Shown: in pieces, positions 18,126 through 29,544 of the stretch
Position numbering within the stretch: the stretch's first letter is position 1
Layout: every line of letters begins with the position of its first letter
Source of the DNA: Eutypella sp. D-1
Lineage: Eukaryota; Ascomycota; Sordariomycetes; Xylariales; Diatrypaceae
Reading direction: 5' to 3'
Assembly: GCA_023313575.1 (NCBI GenBank)
Contig: JAJTTP010000005.1
Coordinates: 620,001 to 684,000, forward strand
Length of the DNA stretch: 64,000 bases
Position numbers and translations under genes: made by a program
The notes under the pieces: model-generated
What the model was told of the DNA's origin: nothing
Seen by the model: the letters and a program-made list of their open reading frames with translations, nothing else
The model's database searches: none

Positions 18126-20663
18126 GGGGAGCCAGGGGGGGGAATACGGGAACCACATGAACAGCCGCAGAAGGGGTCTCTTCCGGGGCAGGAAAGGTTG
18201 GCGGAGAACTACGAGGAAAATAAGCACGGAAAAGACGACGGAGGAAGACATGGATAAAGATGTCGTCACTGTTGTTAGCATATAGAACCTCCCGGTATTA
18301 TCGAAAAAAACCAACGGAGAAACGGGTAAAATACGAATAAGATGAAATATCCGAAAGTGGTTGCTCATATATTTATGGGGTCGTGGACGTGCTCCGGAGG
18401 TGGGGGTTTCCATTACTGTGTCCGCACGGAGGCATGTGACGCAGAAGGGGGAAGAAGTCTCGATCAAAGACACGATCCATTATCGGATATATTCAACAGA
18501 CCAGCAATGCAAACAGACATCGCGTTCGTGACATTGGCCTATGGTGTCAACTCATCAGGTCATGTGTTCGCGAGAGACGAACAACGTTTAATTTCCCCAC
18601 GAGCGACTCCTACAAGACGTACCCCCCTACTGGTATGATCATCGTGATGAGCTTATCCTACAGATACATAGTACAGGAACAAATGAAATCTCCCGACCGC
18701 CTACGTGGCACGAGCGCCGAGGACCAGGTTCCTGACGTGATCGGCAGAGGCTCTTCTGAAGGGACTGGTCACCTTGGCTTGGCAGTATGTTTCATGATTA
18801 CATATTTTATTGTTACTTACCCCCCCCCCCTTTTTTTTTTTCATCTACTGGAGAATTGCCCACTCAAAGCCCCCTCTGAAGGCGGAGGCGTATGCCACGA
18901 CATGCAAAGTTAGGGGGGCACCTCTTTCGACGCATAATCGACGATAACGATGGCCGCCCGGACCCAGACACTCGAAGAGGGCAGAGGAAAGCCCCAGCTG
19001 CGAGCGGTCAACAAGCATCTGATTTGATCTACCTATCGCCAGGGGGGATTACGATGATGTCACGAACAACAACCACGGCCTTGCCATGTAGTATTGAAAG
19101 ACGGGTTCCTATGAACAAGGAGACCAATTAGACCTCAAACCCCAATAGTTATATGCGTGGGAGGGTAGATCGACGATAAAAACCCCCATCACACATTTTA
19201 CTTCTTTTCCTATTCTATGTTTATATGGAACCCGTGCTTACATAGATATTGAGGCAGGCAATGACATCCACCGCTACTTACCTCACCACTTCATTTTCCC
19301 AATTTACCATGTCACGTATGCAGGTGCGTGCCTTTTTTGCTTCCTCAATCCCCTCTACCCGGCCGGAATGATTCGGCAACGAAGTAGGATAGGACCTAGA
19401 ACGAGAGTCACGAGGTTTGACTGGAATGACATCACTATCGCTGGGACCCAGTTCTACTGCATGGACGTCCGTAGGTCTATGTATCTACATTACCCGTTAT
19501 GTAACTCCTTATTCATACCATACTGCATATATCTCTACACAGTATGTGCTCTGGGAGGATTTTCTTTGCATAATTTGTAATGGGCGAACTTGGCGCCTAC
19601 GCAGCAGTTCAGAAAAACGAATCGAGTCTTTCCGACCAGTTAGGGCTCACCCCCTCTATTCCTCGACCACCAATACGTTCTCTATTTATTGTTGGTGAGT
19701 TTCATGTCGAGAACCAGCACGTGCCAGCGGGAACCGCTTTTGCCAATTTTTCGATGAGCGCGATCACGATCGAGAACGGATTATCTTGGGGGACATTGAG
19801 AGAGAAGGTCTGTTCTAGTCTAGTCTAGACCGCACGGGAGACCCAGAAAATAAGGATCGGATCCAGGCGGCCGATCGTTTTTTTCTTGCTCCCCCCTTTC
19901 CGCCCGCCGACTGGCTAGCTAGGTTGGTCTAGCCAGAAGACAGCATACCGTAAGAGCGAGCGGCGTGGCAGTGGAAAGCCAGACCAGCTGGGCCAGCCCA
20001 GGAACGGGATATTCGAGGCCTTCGTACGTGCGTGCATAGCCAGCAAGAGAACTGTTCTGGAGTGGGCTGGTGGGTCGGATTGACGTTGACGATATGGGCA
20101 ATTGGGTGCGGTTTTCCCTAAACCAGGTACGAAGACTCAACTTAGAGCGACGTTCTCGACTGTCTGGCAGGCTCCATTTAGTTATTAGTTATGGTAGTCG
20201 CCCACGCAAGCATTGTCCAGTTAGCTATTTAGTCGTGCATCAGATGAGATAGCCCAGTCATCTCTTGGCATCGAGCTTGTGACGGCGCCATCGTGATTAC
20301 CAGGCCGCGGGGCGCTGCTATCTCCTGCACCTGGGCTCCATAGTTATACTATCGTCATCGTGGGGGAGACCTCGCCACATAACGCGCGCTCTGGCTAGTT
20401 CACTGCTGAAGTTCCATGATTATGGGGCCCTGCGGCCTGGCTAGACCCGAGTCATGGGGTGAAGACAAGACAGGAAAACGAGAAGAAGAGATCTCTATAA
20501 GAACGCCCTTCATCTTGTTTTTCTAATTTGGACTTGATCCAGGAAAGCACAGAAACACACAACGCAAGAATAGATTCGAAACCACGCATAGCACCAGCTG
20601 GACTTCCGTCTCGTCCAGAGTAGTCCTACGAGCACAACCATCAGAATTACCACCACTACCAAG
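18126..20663. other. 2.5 kb intergenic region, no gene seen
   Basis: This region lies between epsilon-COP and the HAD phosphatase. It contains the C11-T11 tract at 18820-18841, scattered pyrimidine stretches and several short frames on both strands with no domain, repeat or splice pattern that I could turn into a gene. A non-coding RNA cannot be excluded from sequence alone. Confidence 0.5.
18820..18841. repeat. C11 followed directly by T11
   Basis: Adjacent homopolymers of C and T are visible in an intergenic region. They are likely slippage-prone. Confidence 0.9.
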
Positions 20664-21725
20664 ATGCCGATAGCTATCACCCCTCCCGCCACTCCGCAGG
20701 TGAAGGCGCCGGTAGGTAGCACTGCGGCCACGGAGAACAGAAGGAGGCAGATCATTTGTTTCTCAGGTAAGGCGTTCTACTCGCTGGCACATCTACGAAG
20801 GACCGAAACCCTGAAGATCCGGCGCTAACCGATGTGTCTCTACGCAGACTTCGACGGGACGATCTTCATGCAAGACACGGGGCACGTGCTATTCGACAAA
20901 TACGGGTGCGGGGCGGCGCGGCGGGAGGAGCTGGACGAGCAGATCAAGGCGGGGGAGCGGACATTCCGGTCGGCGTCGGAGGAGATGTGGGGGTCGCTGA
21001 ACGTGCGGTTCGAGGACGGGTTCGCGACAATGGCGCGCGAGCTCGAGATCGACGCCGACTTCCGCACCTTCCACGCCTACTGCGTGGCGGAGGGGATCCC
21101 GTTCAACGTGGTGTCAGCGGGACTGCGGCCCCTGCTTCGCCGGGTGCTCGACCTCTTTCTCGGCGAGGAGTCCTCAGCCCGCATCGGCATCGTGGCGAAC
21201 GACGCCGAGATCAGCGCCGACGGCTCCGACTGGCGGCCGCTCTGGCGCCACGACAACCACCTGGGACACGACAAGGCGATCTCGATGACGGAGGCGCGGC
21301 GCGAGGCCGAGCGCGCCTGCGGCGTCGCGGACGGCGGGCCCATCCCGCTCATCGTCTTCATCGGTGACGGCGTCTCCGACCTGCCGGCCGCCCGAGAGGC
21401 CGACGTGCTGTTCGCGCGCCGCGGCCTCCGTCTCGAGGAGTACTGCGTCGAGCACGGCATCGCGCACGTGCCCTTCGACACCTTCGCGGACGTCGAGCGC
21501 GAGATCCGCAGGATCCGCGACGAGGACGACAGGGCCACCGGCGGGCGCGGCCTACCCGCCCGCTTTAACCCCCGCGCTAATCTCTGGAGGAGACTCTCGA
21601 GCAACTCGTCCGTTCCGACGCTCGCCGGCTTCGCTAGGGAGAACACCAGGACCTTGCTTGCTGCCACCCCTGAGCAGGCGGGCGGCGGTGCTGCTGCCGC
21701 CACCACCACCGCCGTCACGGCGTGA
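20664..21725 (+). CDS. HAD-superfamily phosphatase (phosphoserine phosphatase/MtnX-like)
   Basis: Two exons, 20664-20766 and 20848-21725, give 326 residues. The 81 bp intron (GTAAGG to CGCAG) splits the codon for Asp35. The joint creates FS-DFDGT, which is HAD motif I with Asp35 (nucleophile) and Asp37. Without the first exon the enzyme would start with a stray MCLYA and lack upstream context, so the spliced start is preferred. Motif II Ser is in VVSAG, motif III Lys in GHDKA and motif IV is IGDGVSD, all present in order. The cap-1 helical region with the LFDKYGCG...RTFRSASEEMW stretch matches the phosphoserine phosphatase-like branch. The C-terminal 60 residues are low complexity and Ala-rich. 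The substrate is unknown: 2,3-diketo-5-methylthio-1-phosphopentane phosphatase, phosphoserine phosphatase or another small phosphomonoester enzyme are candidates. It is probably cytosolic. Confidence 0.87.
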
Positions 21726-24507
21726 AACTGGGTGACAGCCCGCCGCTGTTCATCACTTGGAGATGGGTGTAACAACCCCCGGGGATTTCCTTATGAAGTC
21801 AACATACACAGCGTGGAGTTTTGGGAGTTTTCATACACGAAGAGCGACGAGAGCAATACCAGTAGACTAGCGAGAGTTCGGATCAAGTAGAAAACTTGTA
21901 GTCATAATACCATTGCTATATATCATAGACGCAGCTGCTGCATCTTGAGAGAAAAAAGGGGGAGAAGGTGAAGCAACTCCACTCTCTCACCTGGAATTGT
22001 AAATGGCGCTGATTTGATTGGATGAGTAACGATACACGGCCTTGGGGCCAGCTGGGACATTTTCGTACAGGCGTGCTCTTACATAGACGTTGATGTCTTG
22101 TGTGAGAAGATGCCCGAAAAATCTCCTCCCGGCCACTTCGTCACTCAGCTGCCCTCGTCCAGGACCTGGGGGCCTGGGATCAAGCAGCGTAAGCAAGTAC
22201 GTACCGTTTCACGTTCTATCGAGATCGATTTCTAGAGTAGGACCAACTCTAGAGTAGAGTATTCGAAGTACGTAACCTAGGGCACAAAACTCAGCCCACC
22301 TACGTCGATTCGAAGATCTCTCGAATTTCTCCCGAAATCCGAGCATTACATTGGCCTACTTCGCCAAGTTCCCAACTTCTATTTCTCACTTTCCTAATTC
22401 GTTCCCCACGCACACGCACACATACATGTCCTCTCTTCCCCCCTCTCTTTTTCTCTGCTTCTTTCTTTTCTTCATGTACACTGCCTCATCGCCTCAGCTG
22501 AAAAGGTGGATCTGGTATTTCGTCATGGGGTAGAGACGATAGGTAGAGCAGACCCCATCGATCGTGCTGACATGGGAGGAGCCCCAAGTGGGCGGGAGGC
22601 GGGCTTGCCTGCTGCGGTTCCTTTTTTTCTTCTTCTGAAAGAAGCAGTGCAAAGTAGGGAAATGGCAGTAATTAGCAGCAGTGCGAAGTTCATCCGTACG
22701 GGCACGGAGACGGGAGATGGGAGATCGGGATGGGGACCAATTGGATGCCCTGGAATAAGGCTGGCGACGACCCGCTACGACGGTACCTTCGTACTTGCAC
22801 TTACAACTACCTTGAATCCTGGCCAGGTACTTTATGTTGCTGCAACCCCCTTGAAAAGCCGCCGACGTCTACACACCTAAGTAGTATGTATGTGATAAAT
22901 CCATCCCGTGTAATCTCCTCATAATGGACACTTTCTTTCAAACCTGCAACAACCTTATTTAGGTAGGTAATATTCGACGCGCTCACTTCGGCTCAACTTG
23001 CTTGTGTAGCTTCCAAGGTTTCAAGGTTAGGGTTTATAACGATGCTCTCTACTCGGAGGCAGATGCGTGCATACCTGTAAAGAGCTGTAAAGAGTACTGA
23101 GGCAAGTACATGTATCTAAGTACATGCACCTACACTGCAAGACAGCCCATGTAGTTGGTAGGCACGACGAACCTTGAAGTTTTTGCCGACCTGCCGACGT
23201 ACCGATCAACCGATACCAAAAACGTAAGAGCGCACAGGTTGCATTAGGGTGCGTTGAATTGCAGGCAAAGTACTTAGGTAGGTAACCTGAAGATGGGGAG
23301 AGAGGGGGGAATTGGGGGGAGAAGTGGCTACAGAAATAAATAAAATCATTGCTATTTGCTCCCCAATACCAACTCACTAACAATACTACCAAGTTATGCA
23401 TGTGCCACCTGATTTCTATATAATGCGGGGAATCGTCCAATTCTTAAACAGAGAAAGCATGATTCCATTATATGACCTCGGGAATTAGGAATAGGTTAAG
23501 TTGCAATCAAGAGAAGAGGCCTCCTCCCTTAGGCCTATCCCGAGGTCTCTTATTAACAGATAATTACTCCGCGTTCTCGGATGTTCTTCTGTTGTCCGGG
23601 CTTGCTCAAACCTGGAAGTACTTAAATGGAAGTAACCTTAACACCTGCAATTCCCCTTTTCAATTATCAAACCCCTCCCCTCCTCCACCCCCCGCCCTTA
23701 GAGATCCGACTATCCGAATCTGGTGTGCCATCCATTTACGGTCTATCCGTCATTAGGGCCAGGGGGTGCCAGACGGAGGAGTACTTAACCTAGTAGCAAG
23801 GCTATATCAGCCATCAGCCTCAAGAATAGATGGATTTAGCAGAAGCGCGATTAATCAATCACCGCGAAGTCCGTCTTTTCGCCTGCCTACCTGGAAACTT
23901 GGATATATGCAGGTGGATGTTGCCATTGAAAAGTGTTGGTCAGGTTGCTAGGGAGGCCTTGGAAATATCAAGACCACTCTGTTTGACCTGTGGAGTCTGA
24001 TTCTAGATTGGGTCTAGATTGGGAAGTCTTCCCGAATTTCAAGACGTTAGTAACTATATGATATCTCCTCATCCTCTCATGATCTCATGACTGATCTTAA
24101 AAATATAAATAAGAGACAATGCAACGATACAAGTATGGGTATGGATATTGATCAATGTGGGTTGGTGGGTAAATGCATATACACCTGGGCATATTTAAAC
24201 AAGTAGAGTACTGCAGACAATTCCTTTGTACCTTTTATCTTCCAGGTTTGTAATATGAACTAAGGCTTAGGGTTCGATCTTGATCGATATTGAAGGTAAA
24301 TGGCAACTCAGGTTACTTATTACTCCTGTTCATTCATGGCTGATGCCAATAACAATGGTGATGATGCTAATGATAACGGAGTTGGTATTCCCCTAGAACC
24401 GACTACCTACCCCTGATGCTCCACAAGTCAAGAGTTACATCCATGATATAAGAATACCTAGGTAGTTAGCCAAAATAGCTTGGCAATAAATACCGCTAGC
24501 TAGCCCC

Positions 24508-24530
24508 GCCTGCCTGCCTGCCTGCCTGCC
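24508..24530. repeat. (GCCT)n microsatellite
   Basis: About 5.8 perfect copies of the tetranucleotide GCCT are visible in an intergenic region. Confidence 0.9.
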
Positions 24531-24637
24531 AGGGCCCCTCTAGCCTACATAGTCGCCTAGAACTCTAGCTGCTGCCGGTAACTGCCTGGCATACTACGGA
24601 GTACTATGTACGGTTCTAGGTACATGCAATAATAGTG

Positions 24638-24647
24638 TACCTAGGTA
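24638..24647. repeat. TACCTAGGTA palindrome
   Basis: A perfect copy of the palindromic intergenic 10-mer. Other perfect copies are at 2619, 10854, 24455, 56230, 56238, 58393 and 61071. Confidence 0.85.
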
Positions 24648-25844
24648 CATAATGTATGTAAAGCTTACTTGGGTATGTAACACAGCCATCATGTGAATTT
24701 CTACCTACTGTTCCTATGTACCTAGGCACTGCTAGGTATGTGCTCCTCTATGAGATTACAAGGCAGGTACGAATATTCCATCCCCCAATTCCATCCCCCA
24801 TATATGCAACCTGCCCAGCCTGTGTCGCACCTTGTACATTCACATTCACATTTCATATTCACACCTGCATCAATAGACATTCACATACACGTCTCCTTTT
24901 TTTTCTTCTTCTTCCTTCTCACTCTCCATTGCCTGACTTAAGTGCTTTGCCTTTTTAACTCTTTTTTGTTTAGCGAAATTCTCTTCTAGTCAACTGTCCT
25001 TGTAACATAGACGTCTTACCTTTTTGCATATCTCCCTTGGATCAACAGGAATATACCCGAAGTAAATAACGGGTAACGACTCGCGTTAAGGAATCTGTGT
25101 TAAAGGAATCTGACCATCTGTCTGTCGAAACCCCCCAAAACCCCCCAATACAATAAATACCCAAAGACAAGTTTCGTCTCACCCTCCCGGAAACCAAAAA
25201 AGTTTGCCAGCCAGCTATCCAGCCAACCAGCCTACCTTATGGTAGTCATTTTAACGTACTTTTCCTGCACGACAACCTACTCTAAGTCTTACTTACACCA
25301 AGGGAGGGAGACGGAAGACGCCATACTGCCTTACTTGGCTACCACTAGACCTTAGGTGACCTCTTACGTTACGTACAACAGAAGGATCCCCGAAACCTGG
25401 AAATCTATTTGGGGCCAATTAAAAATCATTCTTTAGGGCTACGACGTCATATTTGGTGCTCTCTAGCACACTGCTTTCCTTCACCCTCCCCTTTCCTTAC
25501 CCTCCAATTCCCCTTACTTCAGGGATGGACACGGGGAGATAACTATACCTACCTACTACTTACCTAGGGGTATACACTTACGTGGTTGCGCTACACCTGG
25601 ATCTATCATACCCGACTTAGAGCTCTAGGTACTGCTAAAGTAGAGTTGGAGTAGAGCTGGAGTTAAAGCTGGAGTAGACCTACCTACCTGAACTACTGAA
25701 CTACATCCCTAATTAGCTGCCCAGCCAGTCCGGCCTGTCCCGTCTCTACCGGTCTCTACTGGGCACCGTGCCGCCTGCACTTTGCATTTCTTGGAAGTTG
25801 TCTATCTATCTTCTTTGAACCCCTCCCTCCCTTCCTATTTCAAC

Positions 25845-28800
25845 ATGGTCCGCATAATTCCAAATCGTTTAAAACCTCGAAGTTCACTCTCCGCAATCAA
25901 TTCTACCACCAATAGTCGCAGTGCCAGTCCTTCCAGATCAAAAACAGACATGGCTTCTTCAGAATCTCGGAAGGACACCGGTCTGGTCCTGAAGATTATC
26001 GTGCTTCGTGTAGGGAACAAAAATGCCAATTCTCTCAACTTCCCCCTTCTATTTGAGAGAGGGAGGAAATCCAAAACCCAACCAAGAACAATGCTAACCT
26101 GTACTCACTGCTTAGGCGAGAGATTTAGCTGCGAAGGACCGCTGTGGGACCTCAGACCCTGTATGCATAATTCCAATTCCGATTCCAATTCCATACTTTA
26201 TGTACACCTTCGCTCAAGCTTTGCTGACCATGTCTACTTATCCAGTATTTGCAATTGACTTGCGGCGAGACCAAGTTCACCACTCATTGCGTACCTAAGA
26301 CTCTGAACCCAGAATGGAATGTCATATGTACTATGCCTATCACCGGCGTCGATTGCCTGCTCCTCGAGGGTATCTGCTGGGATAAGGATAGGTTCGGGAA
26401 GGATTACCTGGGTGAATTTGACCTTGCCCTTGAAGAGATCTTTGCCGACGAGAAGACGGCACAGATGGGAAAATGGCATCGCCTCAAGAGCAAAAAGCCT
26501 GGCAAGAAAACCAGCGTCGTTTCCGGTGAGGTCCTGCTACAGTTCACCCTCTACGATACCACCAATAAGGAAGCGACCGACGCGCAGATCATGGAGAAGT
26601 TACGCTCCCTCGCCGCCTCCGTACCAGAATCCGCCTCTCGCAACGTCACCCCAACTCTGACCCCGACTCTCGGAGCAAGTCCGGGAACATCACCGTCCCC
26701 GCCTTTAGAACGTAACAATTCAGATGGCTACCAAGACGACGATGACGACGATGAGATACTAGACGACGAGGAGACCCCCGAGGACGAGGATCCTAGCAAG
26801 CCGGAGACCGCCGAGAAGAGGAGGAGAAGACTCCGGATCAAGGGCTTGAAGAGAAAGAAGAGACGGAACCCGTACGAGTTTGTCAACAGCAGCGGCGACG
26901 TGATTGGCCTCATCTTCCTCGAGATCTTGAACATAGTCGACCTCCCTCCCGAATCCAACTTCACCAAGACCAGCTTCGATATGGACCCCTTTGTCGTGGC
27001 CTCCCTAGGAAAGAAGACCTATCGTACACGAGTCATTCGCCATAATCTCAATCCCGTCTTCAACGAGAAAATGCTCTTCCATGTCCTGAACCACGAGAAA
27101 ACATACTCCTTTTCCTTCACTGTCATTGACAGAGACAAGTACTCCGGCAATGACTTCATCGCGTCAACGTCGCTCCCACTACAAGAGTTGATGGATAGGT
27201 GCCCTAAGCCAAACCCAGACACCGGCCTCTACGAGCTTAAGGAGCCCGCGGAGTATGTACCGGAGAAGAAATCGAGGCTGGCTAAGTTTGGCATGTCAAG
27301 GTCATCATCGTCTGCAAGCATGTCGAAGGGGCGACCTGTTCTGTCTAAGAATCCCAGTACAGTGTCTACCGTATCACAGGCTAGCAACGTGGCAGATGCA
27401 AGACTCGCCCCTACTTCTGTGCCCAGCCCTGGTTTGTTGAATCCCGAACAGGTTCCCGACTCTGGCGCAGGTAATGGCAGCAACGGTAGCAACGGTAGCA
27501 ACGGTAGTAACGGAAACAATGGTGGTAATGGCGAGCCCGACGAAGCGGAAGATTCAGACTTCACCACCTTCACCATCCCGCTGAAGATGAAAAATCTAGA
27601 TAAATGGGAGTCGAAACATAATCCAATGTTGACTATCCGCGCCAAGTACATGCCGTACACGGCGCTGAGACAACAGTTCTGGCGGGCCCTGCTGAGACAA
27701 TACGACAGCGATGAGAGTGGCGAGATCAGTAAAGTTGAGCTTACCACTATGCTCGACACGCTAGGATCGACCCTGCGCGAATCTACCATTGACGGCTTTT
27801 TCAAACGTTTCCAGCACGAATCCGCCACAGGAGAGAATAGCCTGACCATGGACCAGGCCGTCATTTGTCTTGAAGATCAACTGAAGGCCAAGAGTCAAAG
27901 TACCGTCGGGGACAAGGCAAAGAGCTTACTGCCTGATGCGGATAAAGTCCGGAATCTCCTTCCCGTTCCTGGCCAGCACAGTAACTTGCCGACACCCTCG
28001 GAAGAAGGGACGTTTACTTTGGACGCTGAAGACTCGAGTGTCAACGACCAACCATCAGGAACGTCGACAATCGTTGTACCGGATCTCAACACCCCCGGCG
28101 AAGAGGGCGAAATGTTGGGCAAGGATGATCTTAACTTTGACAAGAGCGAGGAACACGTGGTCGAGATTCGCGAATGTCCCATCTGTCACCAGCCACGCCT
28201 GAACAAGCGGAAAGATACCGACATCATCACTCACATTGCTACATGTGCCAGCCAGGACTGGCGACAGGTCAACAGCATCATGATGGGTGGTTTCGTCACT
28301 GCCAGCCAGGCTCAGCGGAAGTGGTATTCCAAGGTCATTACGAAGATTTCCTATGGCGGCTACAAACTGGGCGCGAACTCGGCCAACATCCTCGTTCAGG
28401 ATCGCCTGACTGGTCAGATCAACGAGGAGAAGATGAGCGTGTATGTCCGCTTGGGTATCCGGCTTCTTTACAAGGGTCTCAAGTCGAACAACATGGAGAA
28501 CAAGAGGAGTAAGTAGTTGCGGCCGTTGTACGAAGTTCTTACCACTGACTTGACCCACAGTCCGGAAAATGCTCAAGAGTTTGAGTATCAAGCAGGGGAA
28601 GAAGTATGATGACCCTGCATCTAAGTCTTCGATCGAGCCATTTATCGAGTTTCACGGATTGGACATGTCGGAAGTCTTGCTACCTGTAGAAGAGTTCAAG
28701 AATTTCAACGAATTCTTTTACCGCGCACTGAAACCGAATGCCCGGCCTTGCTCGGCCCCGGACAACCCGAACATCATCGTGTCGCCGGCGGACTGCCGTT

Positions 28801-29544
28801 CTGTTGTCTTCAATTCCATCACGGATGCGACGAGCATCTGGATTAAGGGCCGTGAGTTCTCGATTAAGCGCCTACTCGGCGATGCTTACCCGGAAGATGC
28901 CGAGCGGTACGGGAACAACGGCGCGCTGGGCATCTTCCGACTAGCCCCTCAGGACTATCATCGATTCCATATCCCCGTTGACGGAACCCTGCGCGAGCCC
29001 AAGACCATCGCTGGCGAGTACTATACGGTCAACCCGATGGCTATCCGATCGGCGCTGGACGTGTACGGCGAGAACGTGAGGGTGCTGTGTCCCATCGACA
29101 CCGAGATCTTCGGTCGCGTGATGGTCGTCTGCGTCGGGGCTATGATGGTCGGTAGCACCGTGATCACCCGAAAGGAGGGCGAGCATGTCGCGCGTGCCGA
29201 GGAGCTTGGATATTTCAAATTTGGCGGAAGCACGATCGTGGTCCTCTTCGAAGATGGCAAGATGGTGTTTGACGCTGATCTTATCGACAACTCGAACACC
29301 GCGCTCGAGACTTTGGTATGTCACCTCCCCATATAGCATCAGGTGAAGACAAAAATAAGGAAACGTTACTAACCTGACTGCACAGGTCCGGGCGGGTATG
29401 TCCATCGGCCATGCACCCAACGTGTCACAATTCATGCCAGACATGCGCAAGGACGCCAATGACGTAACGGAGGAGGAGAAGATAGAGGCGCACCGGCGGA
29501 TCGTCGGTGGCGGCGATGCGGCCATGGAAGCCAACATATCCTAG
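25845..29544 (+). CDS. psd2: phosphatidylserine decarboxylase, Psd2 type with two C2 domains and an EF-hand
   Basis: Five exons, 25845-26009, 26116-26160, 26246-28508, 28561-29315 and 29386-29544, give 1128 residues. Exon 2 is only 45 bp but is required: it supplies ARDLAAKDRCGTSDP, the calcium-loop part of the first C2 domain between KIIVLR and YLQLTCGETK. A second C2 domain starts at about 287, a DxDxSGxI EF-hand lies near 556 (YDSDESGEIS), and CPIC at 714-717 followed by a His and Cys near 735 suggests a small zinc site. The decarboxylase domain fills the C-terminal 360 residues, with DYHRFH and the self-cleavage motif Gly-Gly-Ser-Thr at 1046-1049, where Ser1048 becomes the pyruvoyl group. 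The enzyme makes phosphatidylethanolamine from phosphatidylserine at Golgi/endosomal membranes in yeast. An Asn-Gly-Ser repeat sits between C2-2 and the EF-hand. Confidence 0.93.

Larger units (their letters stand above)
21726..25844. other. 4.1 kb intergenic region rich in short repeats, no gene seen
   Basis: This is the longest gap in the window, upstream of the phosphatidylserine decarboxylase gene. It holds two perfect TACCTAGGTA palindromes (24455-24464, 24638-24647), many CTTAGGTAC relatives, a (GCCT)n array at 24508-24530 and long pyrimidine tracts from 24890. Frames are short and interrupted. The final 900 bp are probably promoter and 5' UTR of the next gene. Confidence 0.5.

Noticed and set aside
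20510..20755. 81-codon minus-strand frame resembling a small membrane protein
   Set aside because: It is antisense to the first exon and leader of the HAD phosphatase; the hydrophobic look comes from complementary codons.
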